A stretch of DNA of 64,000 nucleotides from Subtercola boreus (GCF_006716115.1 NZ_VFOO01000001.1:3596001-3660000), one strand, 5' to 3'. Shown: positions 1 to 7,711, counted from the first letter of the stretch. Notes: generated from the letters alone by a model not told the origin. Numbers and translations: made by a program.

Positions 1-1203
1 CGCGAGCACCCCGATCAGGCTCGCCGTCGCCGACCAGCCGGCCGCATCGAAGAACAGGCCGCCCAGCCAGCCGAAGAGGCTGGAGCCGGCGTAGTAGAAG
101 AGGTTGTAGAGCGACGAGGCCTGGGCCCGGCCGACCGTGGCCTCGGCGGCGGTCCAGCCCGAGGCGGTGGAGTGCGCCCCGAAGAAGCCGGCGGTCGCCA
201 CCACGAGCCCGGTGAGCACCAGCACGAGCAGCGACGACAGGGTGAGGGCCACGCCCGCGATCATGAGAGCGATGGAGCAGAGGAGCACCGGGCGGCGCCC
301 GATCCTGCTCGCGAGAGCACCGGCCTGGGCCGACGACCAGGTTCCCGCGAGGTAGGCGATGAAGACCAGGCTGACGAGCGCGGGCGGGAGCCAGAACGGC
401 GAGGCCGCGAGCCGGAATCCGAGGTAGTTGTAGAGGGCCACGAAGCCGCCCATCAGCAGGAACGCCTGGGCGTACAGCACGAGCTGGCGCGGCGAACGGA
501 GGTTCACCGCCAGTCGCTTTGCGAGCGGGAGGTCGGTGCCGGGCATCCGGTCGCGCCGCGGCACGAACCCCTGGGGCTGGGGTGCCAGCCGGATGAAGAC
601 CACCGCGGCGACGGTGCAGAGCACGGCGACGGTGAACACGCCGATGCGCCAGGTCGTCAGTTCGGCGACGGGGCCGGCCACGAGCCGGCCGAGGAGCCCG
701 CCGATCGTCGTGCCGGCGACGTAGGTCCCGGCGGCCCTCGCGGCGTGGCCCGCGATCACCTCCTCGCTGAGGTAGGCGATCGCGATCGACGGCACGCCGC
801 CGACCATCACCCCCTCCAGGAACCGGCCGGCCAGCAGCACCTCGAAGGTCGGCGCGAAGGGAACGAGCAACCCGAGGGCGGAGGCCGCGATCACGGCGAT
901 CGACATCGAACGGAGGCGCCCGATCCGGTCGGCCACCACCGACCACGGGATCACCCCGACCGCGAGCCCGATCGTCGACGCCGACACCACGAGGGCGGCA
1001 GAGGCGGCTCCCACGCGCAGGTCGGTGGCGATCTCGGGCAGGGCGGCCTGCGGGGAGTAGAGCTGGGCGAAGGTGGCGATGCCGGCGAAGAACAGGGCGA
1101 CCAGCAGGCGGCGGTAGGCGGGGCTGCCCTTCTCGTGGCCACGCCAGGCGGGGGTGGGGCGCGGGTGCGCGGCCCTCCCGTTCGCTGCCCGCTCGTCACT
1201 CAC
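1..1203 (-). CDS. MFS efflux transporter, C-terminus outside window
   Basis: Reading the minus strand from a GTG at 1203 gives an uninterrupted frame of 401 codons that leaves the window at base 1, so the C-terminus is missing. After a hydrophilic N-terminus of about 30 residues the first membrane segment starts near residue 33. The cytoplasmic loop between segments 2 and 3 has the MFS motif A form (SVVADRIGRLRS, residues 89-100, with Asp93 and Arg97). At least ten hydrophobic segments are present. The pattern resembles YnfM-like drug and metabolite exporters; the substrate cannot be told. It is divergent from the SMR gene at 1230, and the 26-bp gap holds a palindromic -10 element usable on both strands. 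Confidence 0.85.
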   Translation of the reverse strand, partial: MSDERAANGRAAHPRPTPAWRGHEKGSPAYRRLLVALFFAGIATFAQLYSPQAALPEIATDLRVGAASAALVVSASTIGLAVGVIPWSVVADRIGRLRSMSIAVIAASALGLLVPFAPTFEVLLAGRFLEGVMVGGVPSIAIAYLSEEVIAGHAARAAGTYVAGTTIGGLLGRLVAGPVAELTTWRIGVFTVAVLCTVAAVVFIRLAPQPQGFVPRRDRMPGTDLPLAKRLAVNLRSPRQLVLYAQAFLLMGGFVALYNYLGFRLAASPFWLPPALVSLVFIAYLAGTWSSAQAGALASRIGRRPVLLCSIALMIAGVALTLSSLLVLVLTGLVVATAGFFGAHSTASGWTAAEATVGRAQASSLYNLFYYAGSSLFGWLGGLFFDAAGWSATASLIGVLA

Positions 1204-1212
1204 CACCCCTTC

Positions 1213-1222
1213 AGCCTAGGCT
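1213..1222. promoter_or_regulatory. Shared palindromic -10 element of divergent exporters
   Basis: AGCCTAGGCT is a perfect 10-bp palindrome that reads TAGGCT on both strands. It lies 7 nt before the SMR GTG on the plus strand and 9 nt before the MFS GTG on the minus strand, so one sequence may serve as -10 hexamer for both genes. Inferred from spacing only. Confidence 0.45.
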
Positions 1223-1229
1223 GGCGCGT

Positions 1230-1568
1230 GTGGGGTACCTCTTTCTCGCGTTGGCCATCGCCAGCGAAGTCGTCGCGACGACCTTCCTGAAGTTCACGTC
1301 GGGCGAAGGCGTCACGTTCGCGAACCGCTGGTGGGCGTATCTGGTCGTGGTGGTCGGCTACATCCTGTCGTTCGTGATGCTCAGCTTCACTCTGACGCGC
1401 GGTGTGCCGCTCGGCATCGCCTACGCGGTCTGGGGCGGTGTCGGCATCGTGGTCGTGACCGTGATCAGTTGGGTGGTCTTCAAGGAGTTCCTGACCCTCG
1501 TGCAGCTCATCGGTATCGTGCTCGTGATCGGCGGGGTGCTGCTGCTCGAACTCGGCGGGCGTCGCTGA
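1230..1568 (+). CDS. SMR family small multidrug efflux protein
   Basis: This 112-residue protein has four membrane segments and the length typical of the EmrE/QacE/SugE family, which export cationic drugs or guanidinium by proton antiport as dimers. The essential membrane glutamate is present (Glu13 in IASEVVAT, equivalent to EmrE Glu14), as are the aromatic residues of segment 3 (Tyr65 and Trp68 in GIAYAVWGG). The GTG at 1230 is chosen because it gives the canonical family N-terminus, and TAGGCT lies 7 nt upstream with no Shine-Dalgarno, suggesting a leaderless mRNA. The divergent neighbour is an MFS exporter. A second SMR subunit, as in paired systems, is not seen. Drug or guanidinium specificity cannot be decided from sequence. 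Confidence 0.9.
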   Translation: MGYLFLALAIASEVVATTFLKFTSGEGVTFANRWWAYLVVVVGYILSFVMLSFTLTRGVPLGIAYAVWGGVGIVVVTVISWVVFKEFLTLVQLIGIVLVIGGVLLLELGGRR

Positions 1569-1616
1569 CGCCGGACCCGCAGCTGCCGCGGTAATCGCGT
1601 CGTAACACGGGGGATC

Positions 1617-1622
1617 TAGAGT
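1617..1622 (+). promoter_or_regulatory. -10 element (TAGAGT), probable leaderless start
   Basis: TAGAGT ends 6 nt before the ATG at 1629 and no Shine-Dalgarno lies between them. Confidence 0.4.
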
Positions 1623-1628
1623 CAGCGG

Positions 1629-2105
1629 ATGATCGAAGCCGCCAGCGCCGCCGCGCCCGACCCCGCTGCGTCCGAGCCCGCCGCGCCCGACCCGGCTGCG
1701 TCCGACCCCGCTGCGTCCTACCCCGCCGCGGCCGACCCGTCGGCCGCCCTGCTCGCGGCGCTCGCGCGCCATCTCGGCACCCCGCTCGAGCCGCGGCTCG
1801 TCACCCTGCCCGACGGGGTCAGAGTCGAGATCGACGGCATCGATTCATCCGGTCGCCTGCTCGTGCAGTGCATCTCGGCGGGCGGGGCGGTGAAGTCCGG
1901 GCAGCGCAACAAGGCGATGTCGGATGCCCTGAAACTCGTCTGGCTGCGATCGACCCTGTTCGTGGGTGCCCGCATCGCGCTCTGCGTGAGTGAACCGGTG
2001 AGTCGCTTCTTCGCCGACCCCGCGTGGCTGGCCCAGGCGGTGGCGGATCTCCGTGTCGAGGTCTATGTCGTCACAATCGACGGCGGCGCAATACGCCTGA
2101 AATAA
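1629..2105 (+). CDS. Hypothetical protein with Ala/Pro/Asp repeat N-terminus
   Basis: A 158-residue soluble protein. Residues 6-37 are a low-complexity repeat of the pattern DPAAS, encoded by near-identical 15-nt units. Residues 38-158 are a compact alpha/beta region with VRVEIDG (65-70), a strand GRLLVQCIS, then AVKSGQRNKAMSDALKLVW (88-106). The order of an acidic strand, a second strand and a lysine-rich KxGQxxK helix recalls small PD-(D/E)XK-like hypothetical proteins of actinobacteria, but the usual second-strand glutamate is a glutamine here (LLVQ), so nuclease activity is doubtful. That family link is recalled from general pattern and is weak. A leaderless-type promoter precedes the ATG. 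Function unknown. Confidence 0.7.
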   Translation: MIEAASAAAPDPAASEPAAPDPAASDPAASYPAAADPSAALLAALARHLGTPLEPRLVTLPDGVRVEIDGIDSSGRLLVQCISAGGAVKSGQRNKAMSDALKLVWLRSTLFVGARIALCVSEPVSRFFADPAWLAQAVADLRVEVYVVTIDGGAIRLK

Positions 2106-2278
2106 AGGGGCGTGATAATAAGGATGCAACGTAAGCCGTTGCGGGCCCACCGGGCCACAAGATCTCGGTGGTGTGTGAGACACGTCGGTGTGCATGCGCT
2201 TGGCTCGCGGTTGAATCCACGGCTGTCGCGACATCCTGACCGTCTCGAATCCTGTCAGCACCAGACAAGTGAGAGATC
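2106..2278 (+). other. Intergenic leader before flavin reductase pair
   Basis: No ORF with coding character. A small hairpin (GGCCC-acc-GGGCC, about 2141-2153) may end the upstream transcript. GAGAG near 2273 is a weak ribosome site for the gene at 2279. Confidence 0.3.
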
Positions 2279-2821
2279 ATGACGCTCAGAGTTTCCATCG
2301 TCGTCGGCAATCCCAAGCCGAAGTCGCGCACCCTGAAGGTCGCAGAGACCCTCGTCGAGAAACTGTTCGACGAAGGCTCCTACGACGTCGAGGTGATCGA
2401 CCTGGCGGACCACGCGCAGGAGATCTTCGCGTGGCCGAGTGAGAAGATGGCTGCCCTGAACGCGAGTGTCGCCGCCAGCGACGTCGTGGTGTTCGCTTCG
2501 CCGACGTACAAGGCGACGTACACCGGACTTCTCAAGGCGTTCCTCGACCGCTACCCGGCGAACGGACTCGCGGGGGTGACAGCGATCCCGGTTCTGACCG
2601 GGGCCGACCTGTCGCACTCGATGGGCCCGACCGTGAACCTCGCACCGCTGCTCGTCGAGCTCGGTGCAAGCGTTCCGGGCCGGGGGTTCTACTTCGTGGC
2701 CGGCCAGATGGACCATCTCGACGAGATCGTCAGCGCGGCCGCCGCGGAGTACGCAGCCAACCTGCGTCGCCTCTCGAACGTCGCCGCGCACCTCGGCACC
2801 GGCATCCCCACACTCGTCTGA
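2279..2821 (+). CDS. NADPH-dependent FMN reductase (SsuE/MsuE-like)
   Basis: This 180-residue protein has a flavodoxin-like fold signature. After strand 1 it has the phosphate-binding loop GNPKPKSRT (residues 10-18) that holds the FMN phosphate in the SsuE/MsuE family, and the FASPTYKATYTGLLKAFLDR segment (72-91) typical of these reductases. Such enzymes reduce FMN with NAD(P)H and hand FMNH2 to two-component monooxygenases. The next gene, 36 bp downstream, encodes a second, unrelated flavin reductase, and luciferase-like monooxygenases that need reduced flavin are encoded at 12.5, 14.3 and 52.6 kb. A functional link to those operons is an inference. The physiological partner is unknown. Confidence 0.85.
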   Translation: MTLRVSIVVGNPKPKSRTLKVAETLVEKLFDEGSYDVEVIDLADHAQEIFAWPSEKMAALNASVAASDVVVFASPTYKATYTGLLKAFLDRYPANGLAGVTAIPVLTGADLSHSMGPTVNLAPLLVELGASVPGRGFYFVAGQMDHLDEIVSAAAAEYAANLRRLSNVAAHLGTGIPTLV

Positions 2822-2857
2822 GCTGTTGACTCACACCCCACCTAAGGAGACAAGACC

Positions 2858-3418
2858 ATGGAATCAGCACTCAACACCACGCCCGCCGCACTGGCCTCCG
2901 TTTCAGGGGATGCGGTCGACGCGATCGATCCGCGCGCCTTCCGGAACACGCTCGGCCACTACGCCTCGGGTATCACGATCATCGGCGGCCTCGAAGGCGA
3001 CGAGCCCGTCGGGTTCACCTGCCAGTCGTTCTACTCGGTGTCGACCGAACCGCCGCTGGTGTCGTTCAGCGTGATGGTGAACTCGACCACCTATCCGCGC
3101 ATCCGGGAGACCGGGAAGTTCAGCGTCAACGTGCTCTCGCACGAGCAGCACGAGATCTCGAACCAGTTCGCCCGGAAGGGCACCGACAAGTGGGCCGGCA
3201 TCGACTGGGCCGCGACCGCGAACCGCAACCCGGTCATCGCGGACACCCTGATGTGGCTCGACTGCGACATCTGGGCCGAGTATGAGGCCGGCGACCACTA
3301 CATCGTGATCGGTCGCGTGAACGAGATGAGCTCCGCGGACTGGCACACCCGCCAGCCGCTGCTCTACTTCAAGGGCCAGTACCGTCACCTGCGCGACGTC
3401 GAGGCCGCCGCGTCCTGA
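2858..3418 (+). CDS. Flavin reductase domain protein (HpaC/DIM6-NTAB type)
   Basis: A 186-residue protein of the flavin reductase-like split-barrel family. The core runs from FRNTLGHYASGITIIGG (about residues 28-44) through FTCQSFYSVSTEPPLVSFSV to FSVNVLSHEQHEISNQFARKG, all typical of HpaC/DszD-type NAD(P)H:flavin reductases. These are small components that make FMNH2 or FADH2 for a separate oxygenase. An AAGGAG ribosome site lies 8 nt before the ATG. It is co-directional with the FMN reductase upstream, so the two were probably transcribed together. The N-terminal 25 residues are poorly conserved and alanine-rich. Partner oxygenase not adjacent. Confidence 0.87.
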   Translation: MESALNTTPAALASVSGDAVDAIDPRAFRNTLGHYASGITIIGGLEGDEPVGFTCQSFYSVSTEPPLVSFSVMVNSTTYPRIRETGKFSVNVLSHEQHEISNQFARKGTDKWAGIDWAATANRNPVIADTLMWLDCDIWAEYEAGDHYIVIGRVNEMSSADWHTRQPLLYFKGQYRHLRDVEAAAS

Positions 3419-3429
3419 CCTGGCGGGCG

Positions 3430-4056
3430 TCACGCCGCAGGGGCGCCCTGCGGTCGTGACGCCGCGTGCAGCGGGGCGAGCGCGCTGTCGAGCGCAGCCT
3501 CGAGCGGCCAGGCGGCCCGTTCGGGCTGGCTGAGCACGAGACCGCCCTGGATGGCGGCGAGGATGACCGTGGCCACCGTCACCGGATCCGCCGAATCATC
3601 CACGAGCCCAGCGGTGCGCATCCGGCGCACACCCTCGGCGAGGAGTTCGCGCCACGCGCGCATGCTGTCGGCGATGACCCGTTCGAGGTCAGGGTCTGTC
3701 ATCGCCGCCTGGGTCGCGAGCGAGCCGATCGGGCAGGCCCAGCGACCCCGGCTGATGTAGTAGTGCACGAGCCCGGAGCGCCACTGCTCCCACGACTCCC
3801 ACGATCCGAGGTCGTGGATGAAGGGCTCCTGCGCCTCGAAGAGCTGCTTGCCCTCCCATCCGGCCACCTCCCGCACGAGTTCGGCCTTGCCTCCCGGGAA
3901 GTAGTGGAACAGCTGGCTCTTGCTCGTCAGGGTCGCAGCCCGCACGTCGTCGAGCGTCGTGCCGCCGATGCCGGACGCGAGGATCTGCTCGCCGGTCGCC
4001 TCGATGATCCGCTGGCGGGTGCGCCGACCCCGCTCGGTGATCTTCGACTCGTCCAT
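3430..4056 (-). CDS. TetR/AcrR family transcriptional regulator
   Basis: A 208-residue repressor of TetR type. The helix-turn-helix spans about residues 10-57 (RQRIIEATGEQILASGIGGTTLDDVRAATLTSKSQLFHYFPGGKAELVREV). The remainder is a helical ligand-binding and dimerisation domain containing the CPIGSLA segment seen in many TetR_C proteins. It is divergent from the SDR gene at 4112, and the 55-bp gap plus the SDR start codon hold a 46-bp two-part palindrome, so it very likely represses itself and the SDR gene. On the minus strand TAGAAT lies 7 nt before its ATG with no Shine-Dalgarno, suggesting a leaderless transcript. The inducer is unknown. Confidence 0.9.
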   Translation of the reverse strand: MDESKITERGRRTRQRIIEATGEQILASGIGGTTLDDVRAATLTSKSQLFHYFPGGKAELVREVAGWEGKQLFEAQEPFIHDLGSWESWEQWRSGLVHYYISRGRWACPIGSLATQAAMTDPDLERVIADSMRAWRELLAEGVRRMRTAGLVDDSADPVTVATVILAAIQGGLVLSQPERAAWPLEAALDSALAPLHAASRPQGAPAA

Positions 4057-4063
4057 GGGATCG

Positions 4064-4069
4064 ATTCTA
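4064..4069 (-). promoter_or_regulatory. -10 element (TAGAAT) of the TetR gene
   Basis: On the minus strand TAGAAT ends 7 nt before the ATG at 4056. The region expected to hold the -35 falls inside the palindromic operator. Confidence 0.45.
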
Positions 4070-4075
4070 GCCCGC

Positions 4076-4121
4076 TGGACTGAATGGTCCAGTTAATGTT
4101 ACAACTGGACCATGAAGTCCA
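4076..4121. promoter_or_regulatory. Two-part palindromic operator between TetR and SDR genes
   Basis: An inner perfect inverted repeat, ATGGTCCAGTT (4084-4094) and AACTGGACCAT (4103-4113) with an 8-nt spacer, sits inside an outer pair TGGACT (4076-4081) and AGTCCA (4116-4121) on the same centre (4098.5). The two arms share the half-site TGGTCC/TGGACT, so two repressor dimers may bind. The SDR ATG (4112-4114) lies inside the right arm. This geometry is typical of autoregulated TetR repressors. Confidence 0.8.
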
Positions 4122-4909
4122 ATGAAGAAGTCCTCCAGTCCCTCGTCCCCGACTCCCGTCTCGCCGGGCGCACCGCTCTCGTCACCGGCTCCACCAGCGG
4201 CATCGGTGAAGCAATCGCCCGGGTGCTCGCGTCCTCCGGTGCCACCGTGGTCGTGAGCGGCCGCACCCTCCCACGCGCCCAGGCCGTGGTCGACGTGATC
4301 ACTGCGGCTGGCGGAACGGCGTTCGCGGTGCCTGCCGACCTGTCCGGTGACACCGACGAGATCCGCGAGTTCGCCCGCGTTGCGACGAGAGCGCTCGGCG
4401 GTTCCCTCGACATTCTGGTCAACAATGCCGGCATCTACCCCGTGGGCCCAACGGCCGCACTCGCCGACGCCGACCTCGACGCTGTGCTCGCGACGAACAT
4501 CCGGGCCCCGCATGTGCTCGTCGCCGAACTGGCACCGGCCATGGCCGAACGCGGGTCGGGCGCGATCGTGAACATCGGGTCGTGGATGTCGCGGGTCGGC
4601 ATTCCCTTCGGTGCGGCCTACACGGCATCCAAGGCGGCCATCGAGCAGATGACGCGCACGTGGGCCGCTGAGTTCGGGCCGAGCGGGGTGAACGTCAACA
4701 CTGTCGCCCCGGGCGCGACCGCGACACCGGGGAACGCGGCCGATGCGGAACAGGTGGAGGCGATGACCGCTGCGACGGTCGCCGGCGTTCCGGTGCGGCC
4801 CGTCGACATCGCGTTCGCGGTGCGATTCCTGGTGTCGGACGAGGCGCGTTTCGCACACGGGACCGTACTGGATGTCGACGGCGGCATCGCCAATACGCGG
4901 CTCGGCTGA
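4112..4909 (+). CDS. SDR family NAD(P)-dependent oxidoreductase
   Basis: A 265-residue classical short-chain dehydrogenase. It has the cofactor motif TGSTSGIG (about residues 26-33), the NNAG motif, and a catalytic Ser-Tyr-Lys set in SWMSRVGIPFGAAYTASK. The C-terminal VDGGIANTRLG matches the usual SDR end. It probably interconverts a hydroxyl and a carbonyl on an unknown substrate. The ATG at 4112 lies inside the palindromic operator and has no Shine-Dalgarno; TAATGT at 4094-4099 would place transcription start close to the ATG, so a leaderless mRNA shut off directly by the repressor is likely. The divergent TetR gene is its probable regulator. Confidence 0.9.
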   Translation: MKSNEEVLQSLVPDSRLAGRTALVTGSTSGIGEAIARVLASSGATVVVSGRTLPRAQAVVDVITAAGGTAFAVPADLSGDTDEIREFARVATRALGGSLDILVNNAGIYPVGPTAALADADLDAVLATNIRAPHVLVAELAPAMAERGSGAIVNIGSWMSRVGIPFGAAYTASKAAIEQMTRTWAAEFGPSGVNVNTVAPGATATPGNAADAEQVEAMTAATVAGVPVRPVDIAFAVRFLVSDEARFAHGTVLDVDGGIANTRLG

Positions 4910-5138
4910 GGGTGCTCGGCGGGGGGTGCTCGGCTGGGGGCGGCCCGGCGGGGGGTGCTCTGCTGGGGTCCGCCCGGCTGGGATCGGCCCGGCTGGGATC
5001 GGCCCGGCTGGGGTCGGCCCGGCGGGGTCGGCCCGGCGACTGTTTCGTCTTCTCCTCCACAGGTGGGCCGAATCGCGAGTATTCAACAGATTGAGCGAAT
5101 CGGCCCCAGAGCGCCTCACCGCCTGCTTGACTTGAGGC
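4910..5138 (+). repeat. G/C-rich degenerate tandem repeats before HNH gene
   Basis: Directly after the SDR stop lie repeats of GGTGCTCGGC and, from about 4970 to 5040, four copies of a 15-nt unit close to GGCCCGGCTGGGATC. The rest, 5041-5138, is ordinary intergenic sequence with a CTTCTCCTCCACAGGTGGGCCG segment that resembles one at 9282-9301. No ORF with coding character is seen. Confidence 0.7.
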
Positions 5139-6464
5139 ATGAATCGAGAAGTTCTCAGTAACGCTGAAAGCCAGCTGCGGCAGCCGCTCAGGGAACGGCT
5201 GCGGGCCGACTTCGCCGCAGCTGCCCATGCCGTTGTGGCGGCGGAGCGCGAAGCCGCGCGCGCCGCGGCGGCCCAACTCGTCCTGGTTGAACGGCTCCGT
5301 GTCGCGGGGCTCGCGCTCCACTTCACCGACCAGTCCTCGGGTGGCCCGAGGTGGTCGGAGCAGATGGTCGTGCAGCGCACGGTGGTCACCGAGTTGGCCG
5401 TGGGCGCGCATCTCAGCGAAATGGATGCGCGTCGGCGGGTCGACACGGCTGAGGGCCTGGCCGGGGCGTACTCCGCGACGCGCGACGCTCTCCAGCGTGG
5501 CTCCATCTCGTACCGTCACGCGGAGAAGATCGTGCAGCACGGAGCCCTCGTTCCGACTGAAGCTGTTCCGGACTATGAGGCCCGCATCCTGCCGATCGCC
5601 GAGCGGGTGAGCGTCCAGCGGCTCGAACGCGACGCGCGAGCCGTTGCCGAAGACACACGGTCGAGCACGTCCGTCGAGCGTCACGCGCAGGCCGCGGAAG
5701 GGCGTCGCGTCGTTCTTGATGCCGCAGACAACGGGATGGCCTGGCTGAGTCTCCTCCTACCGGCCGTCGAGGCCGTCGCCATCCACAACCGGGTGACAGG
5801 TCTCGGTCGCGCGCTGAAGGCGGTCGGCGATCCGCGAACCCTTGCCCAGCTGCGGGTAGACACTCTCGCCGACCTCGTGTTGAACGGTGAGCCGTCGATA
5901 CCGGGGGCTCCGCGGGGGCTCCGTGCCCACGTGCGCGTCACCGTTCCAGCGCTGACTCTCCTCGGTCATGACGACGCAGGTTCTGCCGATCTCGAAGGCT
6001 ACGGACCGATCGACAGGCTCACCGCTCTCGAACTCACCCGAAGCGCGCCGGCGTTCCAGCGGGTACTGACAGATCCCGCGACGGGTGTCGCGCTCAGCTG
6101 CGGCCGCGACAGCTACCGGGTGCCGGCTGCGCTCGACGAACTCATCCGAACCGTGCACTCGGAATGCACCTTCCCCCTGAGCTGCACCTCGTCGGCCACG
6201 GCAGACCTCGACCACACGATCGCCTTCGCGGAGGGTGGCGAGACGAGCTTCGGTAACCTCAGCCCCCTGTGTGCCAGCCACCACAAGGTCAAACACCACA
6301 CCGAGTGGAAGGTCGAGCAGCATCCCGGTTCCGGGGGATCGGCGGGGCCCATCGTCTGGACCTCACCGGCCGGATTCGCCTACACCGTCGACCCGACCCC
6401 GATCGCGCGCCCCGTCGATCCCGCGCGGCTGATACCCCGGTTCGTCGGTGCTGCACCGTTCTGA
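5139..6464 (+). CDS. HNH endonuclease, DUF222 (13E12 repeat) family
   Basis: A 441-residue protein built as the many DUF222/HNH proteins of actinobacteria. Residues 1-330 are the helical DUF222 domain. The C-terminal part holds an HNH domain: ADLDHTIAFAEGGETSFGNLSPLCASHHKVKH, with His359 in DLDH, the asparagine of FGNL, and His381-His382. The first half of the metal-binding finger is CTFPLSC. Such proteins are often in many copies in Microbacteriaceae genomes; their role is unsettled, and mobile or defence-related nuclease functions have been suggested. No inteins, introns or transposase genes are near. The GC-rich repeats just upstream fit a region prone to rearrangement. Confidence 0.9.
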   Translation: MNREVLSNAESQLRQPLRERLRADFAAAAHAVVAAEREAARAAAAQLVLVERLRVAGLALHFTDQSSGGPRWSEQMVVQRTVVTELAVGAHLSEMDARRRVDTAEGLAGAYSATRDALQRGSISYRHAEKIVQHGALVPTEAVPDYEARILPIAERVSVQRLERDARAVAEDTRSSTSVERHAQAAEGRRVVLDAADNGMAWLSLLLPAVEAVAIHNRVTGLGRALKAVGDPRTLAQLRVDTLADLVLNGEPSIPGAPRGLRAHVRVTVPALTLLGHDDAGSADLEGYGPIDRLTALELTRSAPAFQRVLTDPATGVALSCGRDSYRVPAALDELIRTVHSECTFPLSCTSSATADLDHTIAFAEGGETSFGNLSPLCASHHKVKHHTEWKVEQHPGSGGSAGPIVWTSPAGFAYTVDPTPIARPVDPARLIPRFVGAAPF

Positions 6465-6516
6465 GCCCGGAGTCGTCTCTCGGCCCGGAGTCGTCGGCCG
6501 CGTCTGCCCGTTGTCA

Positions 6517-7689
6517 TCAGGGGGCGGTGGGTTCGGCTTCAGTAGCGGTAGCGGTAGCGGTAGCGGTAGCGGTAGCGGTAGCGGCAGGGGCGGCGGCGGT
6601 TGCGGTGTGTGCCGGGGTTCCGGCCGGCGCTGCGGCTGTCGCGGCCGTTGCGGCGGCGCGGGTCGCGAGCAGGGCGAATGCGGCAGTGAGTTCGGGTGGG
6701 CCGACGACGTCGATGTCCGTGTCGAAACGGGTGAAGGAGGCGGCGAGGGCGATCCACGACCAGGAGCCGGACTCCAGGCTGCAGCGGTCGGGGCCGAGGT
6801 CTTCGACGGCGCCGTCCCCCGCGTAGGGCAGCATCGCCCACGCGGGTGCGCTGAGGATGACCTTTCCGGTGCAGGGCCAGACATTGGCGTTCCCGGCGCC
6901 CTTGAAACGGGCCGCGACGAACTCGGCGACGTCGCCGCCGGGAATCGCCCGGGGCGCGAATCGGGGGCCGTTCGGGGCACGGAGCCTGATGCGGTCAGCG
7001 CGGAAGAGGCGCCAGTCGCCCTGTTCGAGGTCCCAGGCGACGAGATACCACCGGCCGTGAGAGGTGACGAGGTGATGCGGCTCGACCCGCCGTGGTGGTC
7101 TCGGGACTTCGAGAGAATCGGTCTGGGGGCGGACGCTCGCGTAGTCGAAGCGCAGCACTTCCCGGGCATGCGTCGCCATCGACAGTGCGACGAGCGCGTC
7201 GCTGTGGCAAGAAGTGCTGTCGGAAAATGTGCTCTGGACAGAAGCGCTGTCGGAAGAAGTGCTCTGGGCAGAAGTGCTGCCCGGCGTCGCGCCGGCGGTG
7301 CGGGGTGGGATCGCCGTGAACCGGATCGCATCCAGGCGGTGCTGCAGGCGCGAGGGCATGACCTGCCGCACGGTCGTGAGGGCGCGCACGGCTGCCTCCT
7401 CGATTCCCGCGCCGGTGACGGTCGCCGCCTGCAGGGCGATGGCGAGGGCGATCACTTGGTCGTCGTCGAAGAGCAGCGGGGGCAGCTCACTGCCTGCGTG
7501 GAGGCGATAGCCGCCATCCGGACCCATAGTGGCCCGGATGCTGTAGCCCATCTCCCGGAGTCGGTCTACGTCGCGGCGCACGGTGCGGTGGCTGATCTGC
7601 AACCGCTCGGCCAGCAGGGCACCCGGCCAGTCGCGCCTCGCCTGGAGCAGGGAGAGCAGGTTCAGCAGCCTCGCGGTGGTCGTTGCCAT
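6517..7689 (-). CDS. WYL-domain HTH transcriptional regulator with repeat insertions
   Basis: A 390-residue DeoR-type regulator: an N-terminal helix-turn-helix (about residues 5-60, AERLQISHRTVRRDVDRLREMGYSI), a WYL domain (RVEPHHLVTSHGRWYLVAWDLEQGDWRLFRADRI) and a WCX-like C-terminal part. WYL domains bind small or nucleic-acid ligands. Two stretches are unusual: a Ser/Gln/Asp-rich linker encoded by a 30-nt minisatellite (7211-7280), and a C-terminal tail of alternating Ala-Thr encoded by a GGTAGC microsatellite (6541-6582). On the minus strand TAATCT lies 6 nt before the ATG. The divergent VOC gene (7792) is its likely target. Confidence 0.88.
   Translation of the reverse strand: MATTTARLLNLLSLLQARRDWPGALLAERLQISHRTVRRDVDRLREMGYSIRATMGPDGGYRLHAGSELPPLLFDDDQVIALAIALQAATVTGAGIEEAAVRALTTVRQVMPSRLQHRLDAIRFTAIPPRTAGATPGSTSAQSTSSDSASVQSTFSDSTSCHSDALVALSMATHAREVLRFDYASVRPQTDSLEVPRPPRRVEPHHLVTSHGRWYLVAWDLEQGDWRLFRADRIRLRAPNGPRFAPRAIPGGDVAEFVAARFKGAGNANVWPCTGKVILSAPAWAMLPYAGDGAVEDLGPDRCSLESGSWSWIALAASFTRFDTDIDVVGPPELTAAFALLATRAAATAATAAAPAGTPAHTATAAAPAATATATATATATATEAEPTAP
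6541..6582. repeat. Hexanucleotide microsatellite inside WYL regulator gene
   Basis: One AGTAGC followed by six exact GGTAGC units. Read on the minus strand it encodes alternating Ala-Thr near the C-terminus of the WYL regulator. Changes in unit number keep the frame. Confidence 0.95.
7211..7280. repeat. 30-bp minisatellite inside WYL regulator gene
   Basis: Units at 7211-7240 and 7241-7270 match at about 26 of 30 positions, and a third partial copy starts at 7271. It encodes the Ser/Asp/Gln-rich linker (QSTSSDSASV, QSTFSDSTS) between the HTH and WYL domains. Confidence 0.85.
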
Positions 7690-7695
7690 GTCTTC

Positions 7696-7701
7696 AGATT
7701 A
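7696..7701 (-). promoter_or_regulatory. -10 element (TAATCT) of WYL regulator
   Basis: TAATCT on the minus strand ends 6 nt before the ATG at 7689; no Shine-Dalgarno lies between them. Confidence 0.45.
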
Positions 7702-7711
7702 GAACGAATGG

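Noticed and set aside
172-1290. 372-residue plus-strand ORF over the MFS gene
   Set aside because: Composition is typical antisense readout (Gly/Arg/His/Glu-rich, no domains); the minus-strand MFS frame has clear membrane segments and motifs.
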